9,410 nucleotides of DNA from Planctomycetaceae bacterium (GTDB lineage Bacteria; Planctomycetota; Planctomycetia; Pirellulales; Lacipirellulaceae): NCBI GenBank assembly GCA_002713555.1, contig PATG01000051.1, positions 14,586 to 23,995 of the forward strand, written 5' to 3'. Shown in pieces: positions 1-6,976 of the stretch (position 1 is the first letter of the stretch; every line of letters begins with the position of its first letter). The position numbers and the translations under genes are program-made. The notes under the pieces are model-generated. The model did not search any database. It saw only the letters and a program-made list of their open reading frames with translations, and was not told where the DNA came from.

Positions 1-999
1 AAAAGCGATATTCTTCACATGATCATCCTGGTTTCGGGCTATCACATTAAAGACAGCTCGACGCAATTGCTCTTCAATTTGCTTAAACGGTAATTGCAAT
101 TGCTTCATGGTTTGGATTGCTTGCTCATAGGAATAGGCACCCGCGAGATTAAAATCGTAGTGCCTTAGTGCAGACAAAGACTGCATGTGAAGTTTGCCAC
201 CTTTTTCGGTTCGATCGAACCTTTGCGTCATGAAATGTGCGCGGCCTCCCTCTTTGTGCAAGCGGCATCGTGTCATGTTGATGCCCGCTTTTTTTGCCAT
301 CAAAGAATAGGCATACTCAATCAATCCGTAGCCTTGCGGGTCGGCCAATTCTTTGTCCTTGTTATTTGAGATGCCATCAAATTTTACGATCCACTGAGTG
401 AAACCGCTGTCGGATTCGAGCTGACCAGATCGAAATTCTCCCGTTGCTTCGTTCCAGGCAAGGATTGCTTTCGCGCGCGCACCGCCTGCAGACGTGCCAA
501 CCCGCAAAATATCCTGAATGACTTCTTTATCGTCCTCGCTCGTGAATTGCCCCGTGGGCGATGCTCGCTCGGTGAGTACTTGGTTCGATAGTCGGACCAG
601 TTTTTCAACTTGTACGGATCGATTGGTTGTAGGTGCCCCAGCAATCGTGGGGAGAAATTCAAGTGCTCCCATACCCTGAGACCCGATATAACAGAGCCTT
701 TCTACCGGATTGAAGGACTCGGGTGTTCGACTTTGCCTCGCGAGCCAGGCGTCAATGAGTGCATTTCCAAACTTGTCTGGAAGCGAATCTGCCAGCAGCC
801 CAGGGAGCCGCTTAAAGGTTTCTTTGGAAAGGGAAGGAAATTGATAGTTTCCTTCCTTCAGCGGCATCATGATTGGGGAAACTTCAATTCCACTTTTCAA
901 AAAATCTGGCGAATACTGGAAAATACCAAGTTCTTGGTTTTCATCCCATGTTACGGCAGCAATGTCTTTTCCCCAAAGCAAGACCCGTGCATCAGTCAT
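1..999 (-). CDS. hipA: HipA-like serine/threonine kinase toxin (partial, C-terminus beyond left edge)
   Basis: Kinase toxin of a type II toxin-antitoxin module. HipA proteins phosphorylate translation factors such as glutamyl-tRNA synthetase and induce dormancy; the target here is unknown. The frame is open from ATG at 999 to the window edge, giving 333 residues of a family usually about 400-440 long. Visible landmarks are DSLPDKFGN (71-79), the N-terminal-subdomain motif YIGSQGMGALEF (104-115), the flexible Gly-rich loop VGTSAGGARAKA (167-178), and the catalytic loop NQDDHVKN (323-330) with the predicted catalytic Asp325. Ser170 lies seven residues before the loop lysine, as the autophosphorylated Ser150 does in E. 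coli HipA. The metal-binding DFD-type motif would lie beyond the edge. The start overlaps the hipB stop by one base (TGATG), which indicates translational coupling. No frame break is seen in the visible part. Confidence 0.93.
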   Translation of the reverse strand, partial: MTDARVLLWGKDIAAVTWDENQELGIFQYSPDFLKSGIEVSPIMMPLKEGNYQFPSLSKETFKRLPGLLADSLPDKFGNALIDAWLARQSRTPESFNPVERLCYIGSQGMGALEFLPTIAGAPTTNRSVQVEKLVRLSNQVLTERASPTGQFTSEDDKEVIQDILRVGTSAGGARAKAILAWNEATGEFRSGQLESDSGFTQWIVKFDGISNNKDKELADPQGYGLIEYAYSLMAKKAGINMTRCRLHKEGGRAHFMTQRFDRTEKGGKLHMQSLSALRHYDFNLAGAYSYEQAIQTMKQLQLPFKQIEEQLRRAVFNVIARNQDDHVKNIAF

Positions 1000-1349
1000 C
1001 AATTACCCCACTGCCACTTCTTTTCGAGTGGCGAATTTTTTTTGATACGTGGTGACGACGCGTTTTTGCGTTGGCCCTTGCGTTGGACTCTTTCGATGGG
1101 GCGGATTTCGGAAGATGGGATGAGGGTTTCTAAAGAATCCGTAAGATTGAGGGCAATCATGATGCGGATGAAGGTATCCAGTGAGACTCCTTTCCCATTC
1201 TCCATGCGACTGATGGTACGTCGAGAAACGCCAGCCTCTTCTGCTAACTTGGCCTGACTGAGGTTTTTCATGAGGCGAACAGACTCGAGCCTTTTGCACA
1301 AATGCGCCTCAATTTGCTCGCTAGTTAGTAGCCTGATGTTTTGGGACAT
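999..1349 (-). CDS. hipB: HipB-like XRE-family antitoxin and autorepressor
   Basis: DNA-binding antitoxin partner of the kinase encoded immediately downstream. The 116-residue protein has one Cro/C1-type helix-turn-helix: LSQAKLAEEAGVSRRTISR (30-48) followed by MENGKGVSLDTFIRI, the usual XRE layout. A basic tail from about residue 83 (RPIERVQRKGQRK, then further Lys/Arg) is common in HipB-like proteins paired with longer HipA kinases. It could contact DNA or the kinase. The start at 1349 gives an N-terminus of normal length, but the ribosome site before it (GAGCAA) is weak. The stop shares one base with the hipA start. The near-consensus promoter upstream carries palindromes that are good candidates for the operator through which HipB represses its own operon. 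The gene pair is visibly more A/T-rich than the lipid genes to the right, which fits a mobile accessory module. Confidence 0.9.
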   Translation of the reverse strand: MSQNIRLLTSEQIEAHLCKRLESVRLMKNLSQAKLAEEAGVSRRTISRMENGKGVSLDTFIRIMIALNLTDSLETLIPSSEIRPIERVQRKGQRKNASSPRIKKNSPLEKKWQWGN

Positions 1350-1360
1350 AAGTTGCTCAT
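1342..1360. repeat. Copy 1 of a 19-bp imperfect direct repeat, over the hipB start codon
   Basis: TGGGACATAA, one base, then TTGCTCAT. It matches 16 of 19 positions with 1461-1479. This copy contains the hipB start codon (complement of CAT at 1347-1349) and the degenerate TTGC box just before it. Confidence 0.6.
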
Positions 1361-1387
1361 AATATGGAAATAAAGCTCTTGTAGGTA

Positions 1388-1415
1388 ATTATATTGCGCA
1401 AAAAGCATATATCAA
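1388..1415 (-). promoter_or_regulatory. Probable sigma-70-type promoter of hipBA
   Basis: On the minus strand TTGATA (1415-1410) is followed after 16 bases by TATAAT (1393-1388), close to the TTGACA-N17-TATAAT consensus. Transcription would begin near 1380 and leave a leader of about 30 nt before the hipB ATG. The palindrome TTGCGCAA (1394-1401) fills the spacer next to the -10 box, where a bound repressor would block polymerase. Confidence 0.7.
1394..1401. promoter_or_regulatory. Candidate HipB operator, TTGCGCAA palindrome in the promoter spacer
   Basis: A perfect 8-bp palindrome lies between the -35 and -10 boxes of hipBA. An identical copy is at 1472-1479, and a degenerate copy (TTGCTCAT, 1353-1360) lies just upstream of the hipB start codon. 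Several copies around an autoregulated toxin-antitoxin promoter suggest operator sites. That HipB binds them is inference. Confidence 0.45.
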
Positions 1416-1429
1416 ATATTGATCAATAT
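1416..1429. promoter_or_regulatory. 14-bp perfect palindrome abutting the hipBA -35 box
   Basis: ATATTGATCAATAT reads the same on both strands and begins one base upstream of the -35 hexamer. CATATAT (1406-1412) and ATATATG (1426-1432) add a partial outer dyad. This could be a second operator, or simply A/T-rich upstream promoter DNA. Confidence 0.4.
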
Positions 1430-1460
1430 ATGTTTCAGAATAGGCAATGCAAAGCCTTTG

Positions 1461-1479
1461 TGGGACATAAATTGCGCAA
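1461..1479. repeat. Copy 2 of the 19-bp repeat, upstream of the hipBA promoter
   Basis: TGGGACATAA, one base, then the perfect TTGCGCAA palindrome, 119 bp from copy 1. On the minus strand it includes an ATG at 1468 opening an 18-codon frame that begins Met-Ser, as HipB does, and ends within the -35 region. It is probably a fossil duplication of the hipB start region that keeps an operator box, not a gene. Confidence 0.55.
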
Positions 1480-1946
1480 ATAAGAATTACCTTGTACGCG
1501 CAGGACATTGACCAGAGGTATACCCGCAGCAGTGTATGTAGCGTACGTTCGCCCCAAGAATAACGGCATGCAGCGCAGGGCTTCGGAAGAAGCCCCAGGG
1601 TCGAACAAATCTTTTCAGCCGCTCCGGTACACACGGACCCCGAACCCAAAATCAAACGTCGCTAACACCCCGAAAAGTTTGGCTCGACCCCAGAAAAGGA
1701 ACGCCCTCCGCGGCAATCCAGTCAGGGACCGGGCTTGAATCAACGTACCAAAAAGGTTTAACCTGAATTTTGAGGATTCCCACGTTTTATCCGAGAAATT
1801 ATACCATCCCCGGAATGAAAGTCGCTCAACTGAAAACTCGCTGGAGGGCAAACTACCGAGTATCTCAGGTCGCTGCAGACACGGCTGGAAAACGATGGGG
1901 GCCAACGTAGCCACCACACTTTACACCACATCACTGAAAGCTCACG
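1480..1946. other. Intergenic stretch without a supportable gene
   Basis: Open frames here on both strands start at non-ATG codons or lack ribosome sites, and their translations match no family I recognise. The only distinct structure is the short stem-loop at 1578-1595. The stretch should hold the promoter of the plus-strand gene at 1947, but I see no convincing -35/-10 pair. Confidence 0.5.
1578..1595 (+). other. Perfect 7-bp stem with a GGAA (GNRA-type) tetraloop
   Basis: GGGCTTC and GAAGCCC are exact reverse complements separated by GGAA. On the plus strand the loop fits the GNRA class that stabilises RNA hairpins. No U-run follows directly, so it is not a standard terminator. Function unknown. 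Confidence 0.4.
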
Positions 1947-2510
1947 ATGAGAATCCATCACCTTACGCTCAACTGCATCATTGCAACTCTTCTGGCCGTC
2001 TGTGTTTCATGCCAGCAGCAGGCATCTTCAGACAACAGCCCACAGAACTGGAGGGATCGGCTCCGGCAGGAACTGCCAGCACTTGGGCACAGGAACTGGA
2101 TCGTCGTCGCCGACTCAGCTTACCCGAAACAGAGCGCACCGGGGATCGAGACGGTCGTGACCGGTGCGCAGCAGCTGGATGTGCTCAAGGAGGTGCTGGA
2201 GGCGATCGACAGCGCCTCGCATATTCGTGCCGTGGTGATGCTCGATCAGGAGTTGGACAACGTGGACGAGGCCGATGCACCGGGCATCTCCGAGTACCGG
2301 CAAACACTCCAGAAATTGCTATCCAACAATACGACAAAAGTGATGCTGCACGAAGAAATCATAAGCGAGCTCGACGAAGGATCAAAGTTGTTTAACGTCC
2401 TCCTGCTGAAAACCAACATGACGATCCCCTACACCTCCGTCTTCCTGCAGCTTGACTGCGGTTACTGGGATGCGGAAAGTGAAGCCCGCTTGAGGGATGC
2501 ACTCAAGTAA
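1947..2510 (+). CDS. Probable lipoprotein with an RbsD/FucU-like sugar-mutarotase domain
   Basis: RbsD/FucU proteins interconvert ring forms of ribose or fucose in the cytoplasm. This 187-residue protein seems to be an exported relative. The N-terminus is a short basic start, a hydrophobic stretch (about 6-18) and AVCVSC with a candidate lipidated Cys22; the lipobox is imperfect, with Cys at -3. LGHRNWIVVADSAYP (46-60) matches the LGHTD...DAGLP motif of RbsD, including the catalytic-type His (His48) and an Asp eight residues later (Asp56), the same spacing as His20/Asp28 in E. coli RbsD. IPYTSVFLQLDCGY near the C-terminus aligns with the SPYANIIL strand of RbsD. GAAAG lies six bases before the ATG. 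Flanking genes lie on the opposite strand, so it is probably a single-gene unit. Assignment rests on motif spacing; activity and sugar are unknown. Confidence 0.68.
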   Translation: MRIHHLTLNCIIATLLAVCVSCQQQASSDNSPQNWRDRLRQELPALGHRNWIVVADSAYPKQSAPGIETVVTGAQQLDVLKEVLEAIDSASHIRAVVMLDQELDNVDEADAPGISEYRQTLQKLLSNNTTKVMLHEEIISELDEGSKLFNVLLLKTNMTIPYTSVFLQLDCGYWDAESEARLRDALK

Positions 2511-2649
2511 GGGCGAACTCATCGCGTCTTCACGGTCTTTTATCACGCCAGCCATATGGGGATCGGGAAGCGTCCGTTTTCGTCTGGCATAATCGGTGCA
2601 GGACCGTCCGGAGTGGAGCCGGCCACGTCCGAGGCGAACTCGTGTACCC

Positions 2650-2874
2650 CTAGGGAGAAAAGTCCAGTCCGTCTTCAAGTTTGTGGTTGTAATGGAAGTC
2701 CTGCCCGAAGTCGTGTCGACAGGTAAACTTGCTTAGAACTGTTGACGAAGTATCGGTGGACAACCTCTTGAGGCTGCCGTCGCAGAACAGGAAATGGCAT
2801 ACGCCCGGATTCCAGCTGCCAAAGCTTCCCCATAGATCGTCTGATGGCTGTTCACACTCAACCGTGTCGCGCAT
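2650..2874 (-). pseudogene. C-terminal fragment of a DUF1559 (planctomycete prepilin-like) protein
   Basis: The frame contains GSFGSWNPGVCHFLFCDGSL and then TVLSKFTCRHD, matching the GSxHPGGxNFxFCDGS...LxxRxDG end of DUF1559 proteins. Those are about 300 residues long with an N-terminal prepilin-type segment. Only about 70 residues survive. An in-frame stop at 2896-2898, and the fasciclin terminator directly upstream, leave no room for the rest. There is no ribosome site, so it is probably a non-functional remnant. DUF1559 families are large and recombine often in Planctomycetota, which makes such leftovers plausible and supports the taxonomic guess. Confidence 0.65.
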
Positions 2875-2875
2875 A

Positions 2876-2914
2876 GAAAAAGGCTGAGACGAGATCTATT
2901 GACTCGTCCCAGCC
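2876..2914 (-). terminator. Intrinsic terminator downstream of the fasciclin remnant
   Basis: On the minus strand GGCTGGGACGAG (2914-2903), a 9-nt loop and CTCGTCTCAGCC (2893-2882) form a 12-bp stem with one G-U pair. TTTTTC follows directly (2881-2876). It is a textbook rho-independent terminator in the minus direction. As I see no terminator after the CFA-like gene, it may now end the whole lipid operon transcript. Confidence 0.85.
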
Positions 2915-2958
2915 ACCTCTTCTCTACAAGAAAAAGTCAGCTGTCGTGAGTGGGGGTC

Positions 2959-3445
2959 TCAGTGCTGTTTACTTCTTCGGTGGGCAACGAGCACTATCGA
3001 GAGCAATGTTCCTGCAAGTCCAAGGGGGGATGGTTCCGGCACACTCGCTGCGCTCAAACTCATAGAGAACGGAACACTATTGTCAGAGCCTGCCGCGAAT
3101 TGAGCAGGCTGAGCATCGGGTGGCGGTAACAAGACGTCATTGATGACATGGACGATATCATTACGCGCGTTTGTTAGCACTAATGACTTTAGCTTCGTTG
3201 ATGAAAACGCCAAACGGTCGGAAAGAGAAATCGACCTCGGCTGGGTGGCCATTGGCCATCGTGATATCTCCTTCGAAGAGCAGTCTGCCAGCTCTCTTTT
3301 TCACAGGAGTCGCGTGATAAAGGAGGATGTCGGCCAATGTGCCCAGGTTTTCAGGCATCAGGAGCGTCTCCACGATACCTTCCTGGAGTTTACCGAACAC
3401 ATCGTCCGTCCTGACGCCTTTAGTAAGTCAGAGAGTGGCTAGCTC
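2959..3445 (-). pseudogene. Decayed fasciclin (FAS1) domain protein with a PEP-CTERM sorting signal
   Basis: FAS1 proteins are secreted or surface adhesion domains. The remnant reads in pieces. ELATL (to about 3434) and LSDLLKASG (3435-3409) are in different frames, as if one CT unit were lost from a CT repeat. A junction near 3409 then leads into TDDVFGKLQEGIVETLL...GTLADILLYHATP...FINEAKVISANKRA, ending in a stop at 3161-3163. Skipping one base there continues the domain as NDIVHVINDVLLPPP (the conserved FAS1 H2-type end). The tail ends in VPEPSPLG, a hydrophobic stretch and RRSKQH, a PEP-CTERM signal for exosortase-dependent surface sorting. The FAS1 core between the first helix and TDDVF (normally GPFTVFAP) is missing, so a single sequencing error cannot explain the damage. 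It lies 40 bp after the CFA-like gene on the same strand and was probably the last gene of that operon. Confidence 0.75.
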
Positions 3446-3484
3446 AGTGACTTTCTCAGAGCACGCATTAGGTGAATGAGGTTG

Positions 3485-4843
3485 TTAAGTCTCCTGGACT
3501 TCTGCTGAGGCAAGTAAGGCATGCCTGCGGCAAAGAGGCTTGGTTAGCAGTACTTGCGACACGCCAATTTGACGCTCCAGGAAGCCGGCCTCACAGAACG
3601 ACAGATAGTAATGCCAGGTGCGAATGAATCGGTTGTCGAATCCCAGTGATCTGACATTATTAATTTGATTCCAGAAGTTATTGCGCCACGCTTTCAAGGT
3701 GCGGGCATAGTGAGGCCCAAAGTCTTCGGCCTGAAAGAACGTAAGATCAGTGCTTTGCTGTAGGCAACTAGTGATCTTTCCCATGCTGGGTAAAAATCCA
3801 CCTGGAAAGATGTAGTGCTGTATAAAATCAAGCGACTTTCGATAGTGATCATAGCGGTGATCGGGAATAGTGATTGCTTGCAGGAGCATCATGCCCTCAG
3901 GGCGGAGCAGTGCAGAGCACTTGGCGAAAAATCCTGGCAGAAATTTTTCGCCCACCGCCTCGATCATCTCGACCGAAACAAGTTTGTCGTATTTCCCGCT
4001 GAGGTCACGATAGTCTTTTTTTAATAATGTAATGCGATCATTCAGCGGTGCTTCGGCAAAACGCTTGGCAGCGTAAGAGTGCTGTTGTTCCGAGATGGTT
4101 GTCGTGGTAACGCGACAACCATAATGTCGGACAGCATGTTCAGCGAAACCACCCCAGCCGGTGCCTATTTCCAATACGTGGTCCGTTGGGCAAAGGTTAA
4201 GTTTTCGGCAGATGCGGTCGTATTTTTCTGTGGATGCTTCTTCAAGTGAACTGTTAGGTGAAGGGTAGATCCCGCTGGAGTAAGTCATTGTGGGATCGAG
4301 CATCAGTGAAAAGAAGTCATTGCTAAGGTCGTAATGTGCCGCGATGTTTCGTTGACTGCCAGCACGACTATTGCTGTGTAGCCTATAGACTAAAGATCCC
4401 AGGGGTTGCAGCATTTGAGGGATCCCTTTCTCAACGCGACTCAAGACATTAGCGTTGCAGGCTAGCACTCGCATGACCGCAGTGAGGTCTAGAGAATCCC
4501 AATAGCCCCGGATATAAGCCTCTGCCGCACCGAGAGATCCGCCCAGGATCAGATAGTAGTAGAACCGCGGATCGTGTACTGTGATTGTTCCGGTCAGGTC
4601 CAGATCCCCGACGTGTCCCAATTCTCGAGCGCCGCTACGGTCAACAATGGTCAGTTGGCCTGACTCAATCCGGGAGAGTTTTTGCTGGACGGATCGTCGA
4701 CAAAGGCAGTTGGCGTCGAACAGTCGTTGCCACTTGGAAGCTGGGAATCCGTCGCTACCGTCTTCTTGACTCGTTGTCGAGGATGTGTCGAAGGAAGAGG
4801 AGTTGCATTGGATCTTTTGCTTGGATGGGGATAAAAAGGACAT
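3485..4843 (-). CDS. Cyclopropane-fatty-acid-synthase-like SAM methyltransferase
   Basis: It probably transfers a methyl or methylene group from S-adenosylmethionine to double bonds of phospholipid acyl chains at the membrane. From ATG 4843 it has 452 residues: a Ser-rich low-complexity leader (1-37), the N-terminal CFA region (WQRLF...RIESGQLTI, about 38-67), then the catalytic domain from HYDLSNDFF (170) onward. The SAM motif is [10 protein letters not shown] (223-232). The conserved block IFPGGFLPS follows, and [12 protein letters not shown] ends in the shared aromatic region. Relative to E. coli CFA, Glu295 and Tyr379 are kept, while Cys139 and His266 are replaced by Ser190 (TYSSGIY) and Gln322 (LLLQAIT). 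As far as I recall, this pattern is typical of the subfamily found beside FAD/DUF1365 genes. GGTGG five bases before ATG 4843 favours this start; a GTG at 4852 is the alternative. The 5' end overlaps the DUF1365 gene by 193 nt. Confidence 0.88.
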   Translation of the reverse strand: MSFLSPSKQKIQCNSSSFDTSSTTSQEDGSDGFPASKWQRLFDANCLCRRSVQQKLSRIESGQLTIVDRSGARELGHVGDLDLTGTITVHDPRFYYYLILGGSLGAAEAYIRGYWDSLDLTAVMRVLACNANVLSRVEKGIPQMLQPLGSLVYRLHSNSRAGSQRNIAAHYDLSNDFFSLMLDPTMTYSSGIYPSPNSSLEEASTEKYDRICRKLNLCPTDHVLEIGTGWGGFAEHAVRHYGCRVTTTTISEQQHSYAAKRFAEAPLNDRITLLKKDYRDLSGKYDKLVSVEMIEAVGEKFLPGFFAKCSALLRPEGMMLLQAITIPDHRYDHYRKSLDFIQHYIFPGGFLPSMGKITSCLQQSTDLTFFQAEDFGPHYARTLKAWRNNFWNQINNVRSLGFDNRFIRTWHYYLSFCEAGFLERQIGVSQVLLTKPLCRRHALLASAEVQET

Positions 4844-5562
4844 TTTTTCCACCAGAGTTTAAGGGCTTGATAGTAAATGGCAGCGGTGATTTGTGTGGTC
4901 ATCAGAGGATACCGCAGAGTCATTCTACGAAGTTGCTGTCGGTCCAGCGAGCGACGCTGAAGACTCATGCGAGCTGTAAATAAAGCTGAAGAATTCTCCA
5001 AGTTTGTGAGTTCTACCGATAAATCCGAATTGGGTTCAGTGAGCCGCCAGCGGTACTCTAGATCCATGTCCATGAATGGCGACACGTGGAACTGCTTGGG
5101 GTGGGAGAATTGGAACTGGCCATCCTCCCGTCGGCCGTTTCCGCTCCACAGGACATAGCAGTGGCGCTCCTTCCAGGGGATGTTGTTTACTTCCGCTACG
5201 ATGTAATCGACATGACGGTCTCGCGCATCGTATACGTAATACAGATTGAGTGGACTGAAATAGGCACCGAAGTACCGTAGCTGCGTGAGCAATCGAATTG
5301 GTCCGGTTGCGATGGTGCCTGTCTGCGACTGGATGATTTCTCTGACCTCCACGTCCAACGAATCCGATTGGCTAAAGAGGTGGTCCTTACGTAAGAAAGC
5401 ACGGCTGGCGTACTTCTTATTGGAGAGGATACCTCTCAGTCCAACAAGCTTCGGCAATTCCCGCAAATCCAAATAGACCATGAAAAATTGGTATTGGAAT
5501 TGGTGGGTTACCGGCTTGCTGCGGTAATGCTCGACAGTTCCTTCGTAGATACAGCTGTGCAT
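4651..5562 (-). CDS. DUF1365 family protein of a lipid-modification operon
   Basis: DUF1365 proteins have no established reaction that I know of; they occur almost always next to an FAD amine-oxidase-like protein and a CFA-like methyltransferase, which implies a role in the same acyl-chain modification. The family core is complete: [20 protein letters not shown] (1-20), [17 protein letters not shown] (96-112), [15 protein letters not shown] (124-138), [19 protein letters not shown] (156-174) and the usual end [18 protein letters not shown] (230-247). After this the frame continues for 56 unmatched residues rich in Pro, Ser, Thr and basic residues, lying entirely over the 5' end of the CFA-like gene. 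The start is firm because MHS is the standard family N-terminus; it lies 55 nt inside the upstream FAD gene. No transmembrane segment is obvious. Confidence 0.88.
   Translation of the reverse strand: MHSCIYEGTVEHYRSKPVTHQFQYQFFMVYLDLRELPKLVGLRGILSNKKYASRAFLRKDHLFSQSDSLDVEVREIIQSQTGTIATGPIRLLTQLRYFGAYFSPLNLYYVYDARDRHVDYIVAEVNNIPWKERHCYVLWSGNGRREDGQFQFSHPKQFHVSPFMDMDLEYRWRLTEPNSDLSVELTNLENSSALFTARMSLQRRSLDRQQLRRMTLRYPLMTTQITAAIYYQALKLWWKKCPFYPHPSKRSNATPLPSTHPRQRVKKTVATDSQLPSGNDCSTPTAFVDDPSSKNSPGLSQAN
4849..4853 (-). promoter_or_regulatory. Ribosome binding site deciding the CFA-like start
   Basis: GGTGG, then AAAAA, then ATG at 4843 on the minus strand. It lies inside the conserved LWWKK codons of the DUF1365 gene, so translation of the CFA-like protein begins while ribosomes are still reading the upstream frame. 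The spacing favours ATG 4843 over GTG 4852. Confidence 0.6.
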
Positions 5563-6815
5563 GCTTCGAGTTCAATTCCAAAGTTTCGCGCGACGGCTAG
5601 GGCACTATTGACACCATCTTCGTGGAAGCCATAGCCCCAATAAGCACCGCAGTAGTGAGTTTTGAAGTGGCCGCTGATCTCGCCAGCACGTTGCTGGGCT
5701 GCAATGGATTCGCACGAAAAGGCGGGATGCTGGTAGGTAAATGTTCGTAGAATCTTTTCCGGATCGATGGCCGATGATTCGTTAAGTGTCAAGAGGAGTG
5801 GGCCAGGTGTCTTGTGTCCCTGCAATCGACTGAGGTCATAGGTCACCGAAGCGCAGTCTGCTTGGCCAGAGGGAATGTGGTAGTTCCAACTTGCCCTGGC
5901 ATTGGGGCGTTTCGGCAGCAAGCGAATGTCGGTATGTAAAACGGCTTCGTTGGGCTGGTACGGAAATGCACTCAAGATCTGAAATTCAGTAGGCGTGGGA
6001 TCCGATAACATGTCCAAGGTTTGGTCAGCGTGGGTTGCGAATACAACCTGATCAAAACGCTCGGGTAGGCCATCTACGGGCCGAACCATCACCTTATCGG
6101 AACTGCGCGACACAGAAGCGACAGGCCTGGCCAGGTGGATGTCGTCCCAAATTGGGTCCAGAAGTGCCTCGACATACGAACGAGAGCCGCCTCGAATTGT
6201 TCGCCACTCGGGTCGACCGGACATTTGTAGCAGGCCGTGATTGGCAAAAAAGCCTATCATGAAATCAGCGGGAAAGTCCAGGATGGCTGTTGGCCTGGTC
6301 GACCAGATGGCAGCTGCCATGGGCATGAGGTAGTTCTGGACAAAAGGCTGGCCAACGCGGCACTGCTGCAGAAACTCGCCCACGGTCCGACCGTCTTTCA
6401 ACTCGCCAGAGACCGCTGCCACGCTGCCACGTCGGTTGAATTTCACAATGTCCCGCAGCATTTTGAGAAACGTCGGACGTAGTAAATTGGATCTTCTGGC
6501 AAACAGTCCATTCAGATTGCTGCCTTGGTATTCAAGACCGGAACGAGGGCAGCGCACACTGAAGCTCATGTTACTCGGCTGAGATGGTACTTGCAGTAGT
6601 TCTAGAAGACGGCAAAAGTTGGGATAAGTTTGCCGATTAAAGACCATAAAAGCCGTATCGACTTCGTAATGTTTCCCAGAAATCGTTACATCAACCGTGT
6701 TGGCATGGCCACCCGGATAGCTATTGGCTTCATAAACGGTCACATCGTGCTGTGTGGAGAGCAGTCGAGCGACCAGGCTGCCGCTAATACCCGTACCAAT
6801 GATCGCAATTCGCAT
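5508..6815 (-). CDS. FAD-dependent amine-oxidase-like protein (NAD(P)/FAD-binding)
   Basis: Flavoprotein probably oxidising, desaturating or reducing methylated acyl chains made by the linked methyltransferase. The substrate is inferred from context. It has 435 residues. The Rossmann motif IIGTGISG (5-12) binds FAD, Glu29 ends the second strand, and YPGGHANTV (33-41) is the GG-motif region. [15 protein letters not shown] (53-67) and MSFSV are hallmarks of the subgroup that forms the N-terminal half of plant cyclopropane synthases. The C-terminal flavin motif is YGFHEDG (395-401). About 30 residues beyond it are not conserved and include the 55-nt overlap with the DUF1365 gene. Start ATG 6815 gives MRIAIIGTG, a standard N-terminus. 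The gap to the DUF1295 gene upstream is 161 bp, large enough for its own promoter, though I see no clear one. Confidence 0.88.
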   Translation of the reverse strand: MRIAIIGTGISGSLVARLLSTQHDVTVYEANSYPGGHANTVDVTISGKHYEVDTAFMVFNRQTYPNFCRLLELLQVPSQPSNMSFSVRCPRSGLEYQGSNLNGLFARRSNLLRPTFLKMLRDIVKFNRRGSVAAVSGELKDGRTVGEFLQQCRVGQPFVQNYLMPMAAAIWSTRPTAILDFPADFMIGFFANHGLLQMSGRPEWRTIRGGSRSYVEALLDPIWDDIHLARPVASVSRSSDKVMVRPVDGLPERFDQVVFATHADQTLDMLSDPTPTEFQILSAFPYQPNEAVLHTDIRLLPKRPNARASWNYHIPSGQADCASVTYDLSRLQGHKTPGPLLLTLNESSAIDPEKILRTFTYQHPAFSCESIAAQQRAGEISGHFKTHYCGAYWGYGFHEDGVNSALAVARNFGIELEACTAVSTKELSSITAASR

Positions 6816-6976
6816 GGTCAGATGCTTTCTTTTTGCAAACGGACTGCAGGATTAAGTGTGAGGACTAGGTGGCAGGCACCTCCTGCTGCTCTGACAGCCC
6901 AGACCAGGCACGAGTGTGTCATGTGGCTTCTTAGAATGAGTTTGGACTTTGACAAGTCTATCATTTGTAGAGATGG

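Noticed and set aside
610..1257. Long plus-strand open frame (215 codons)
   Set aside because: It lies antisense to hipA and hipB, whose frames carry clear family motifs; its own translation has no recognisable domain.
1615..1917. Minus-strand open frame of 100 codons in the intergenic region
   Set aside because: It starts at GTG without a ribosome site, and the translation matches no family I recognise.
2540..2660. Minus-strand frame reading EFASDVAGSTPDGPAP and ending in a stop near 2545
   Set aside because: It looks protein-like but is under 50 codons, has no start or ribosome site and no family match; chance cannot be excluded.
2382..2678. Minus-strand open frame overlapping the 3' end of the lipoprotein gene
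   Set aside because: It is antisense to a gene with better support, and the composition (Arg/Gly-rich) is typical of a shadow frame.
6816..6976. Possible internal promoter or terminator between the DUF1295 and FAD genes
   Set aside because: Only short inverted repeats (GCAGG/CCTGC, GACTT/AAGTC) and a TTGTCA without a good -10 box are present.
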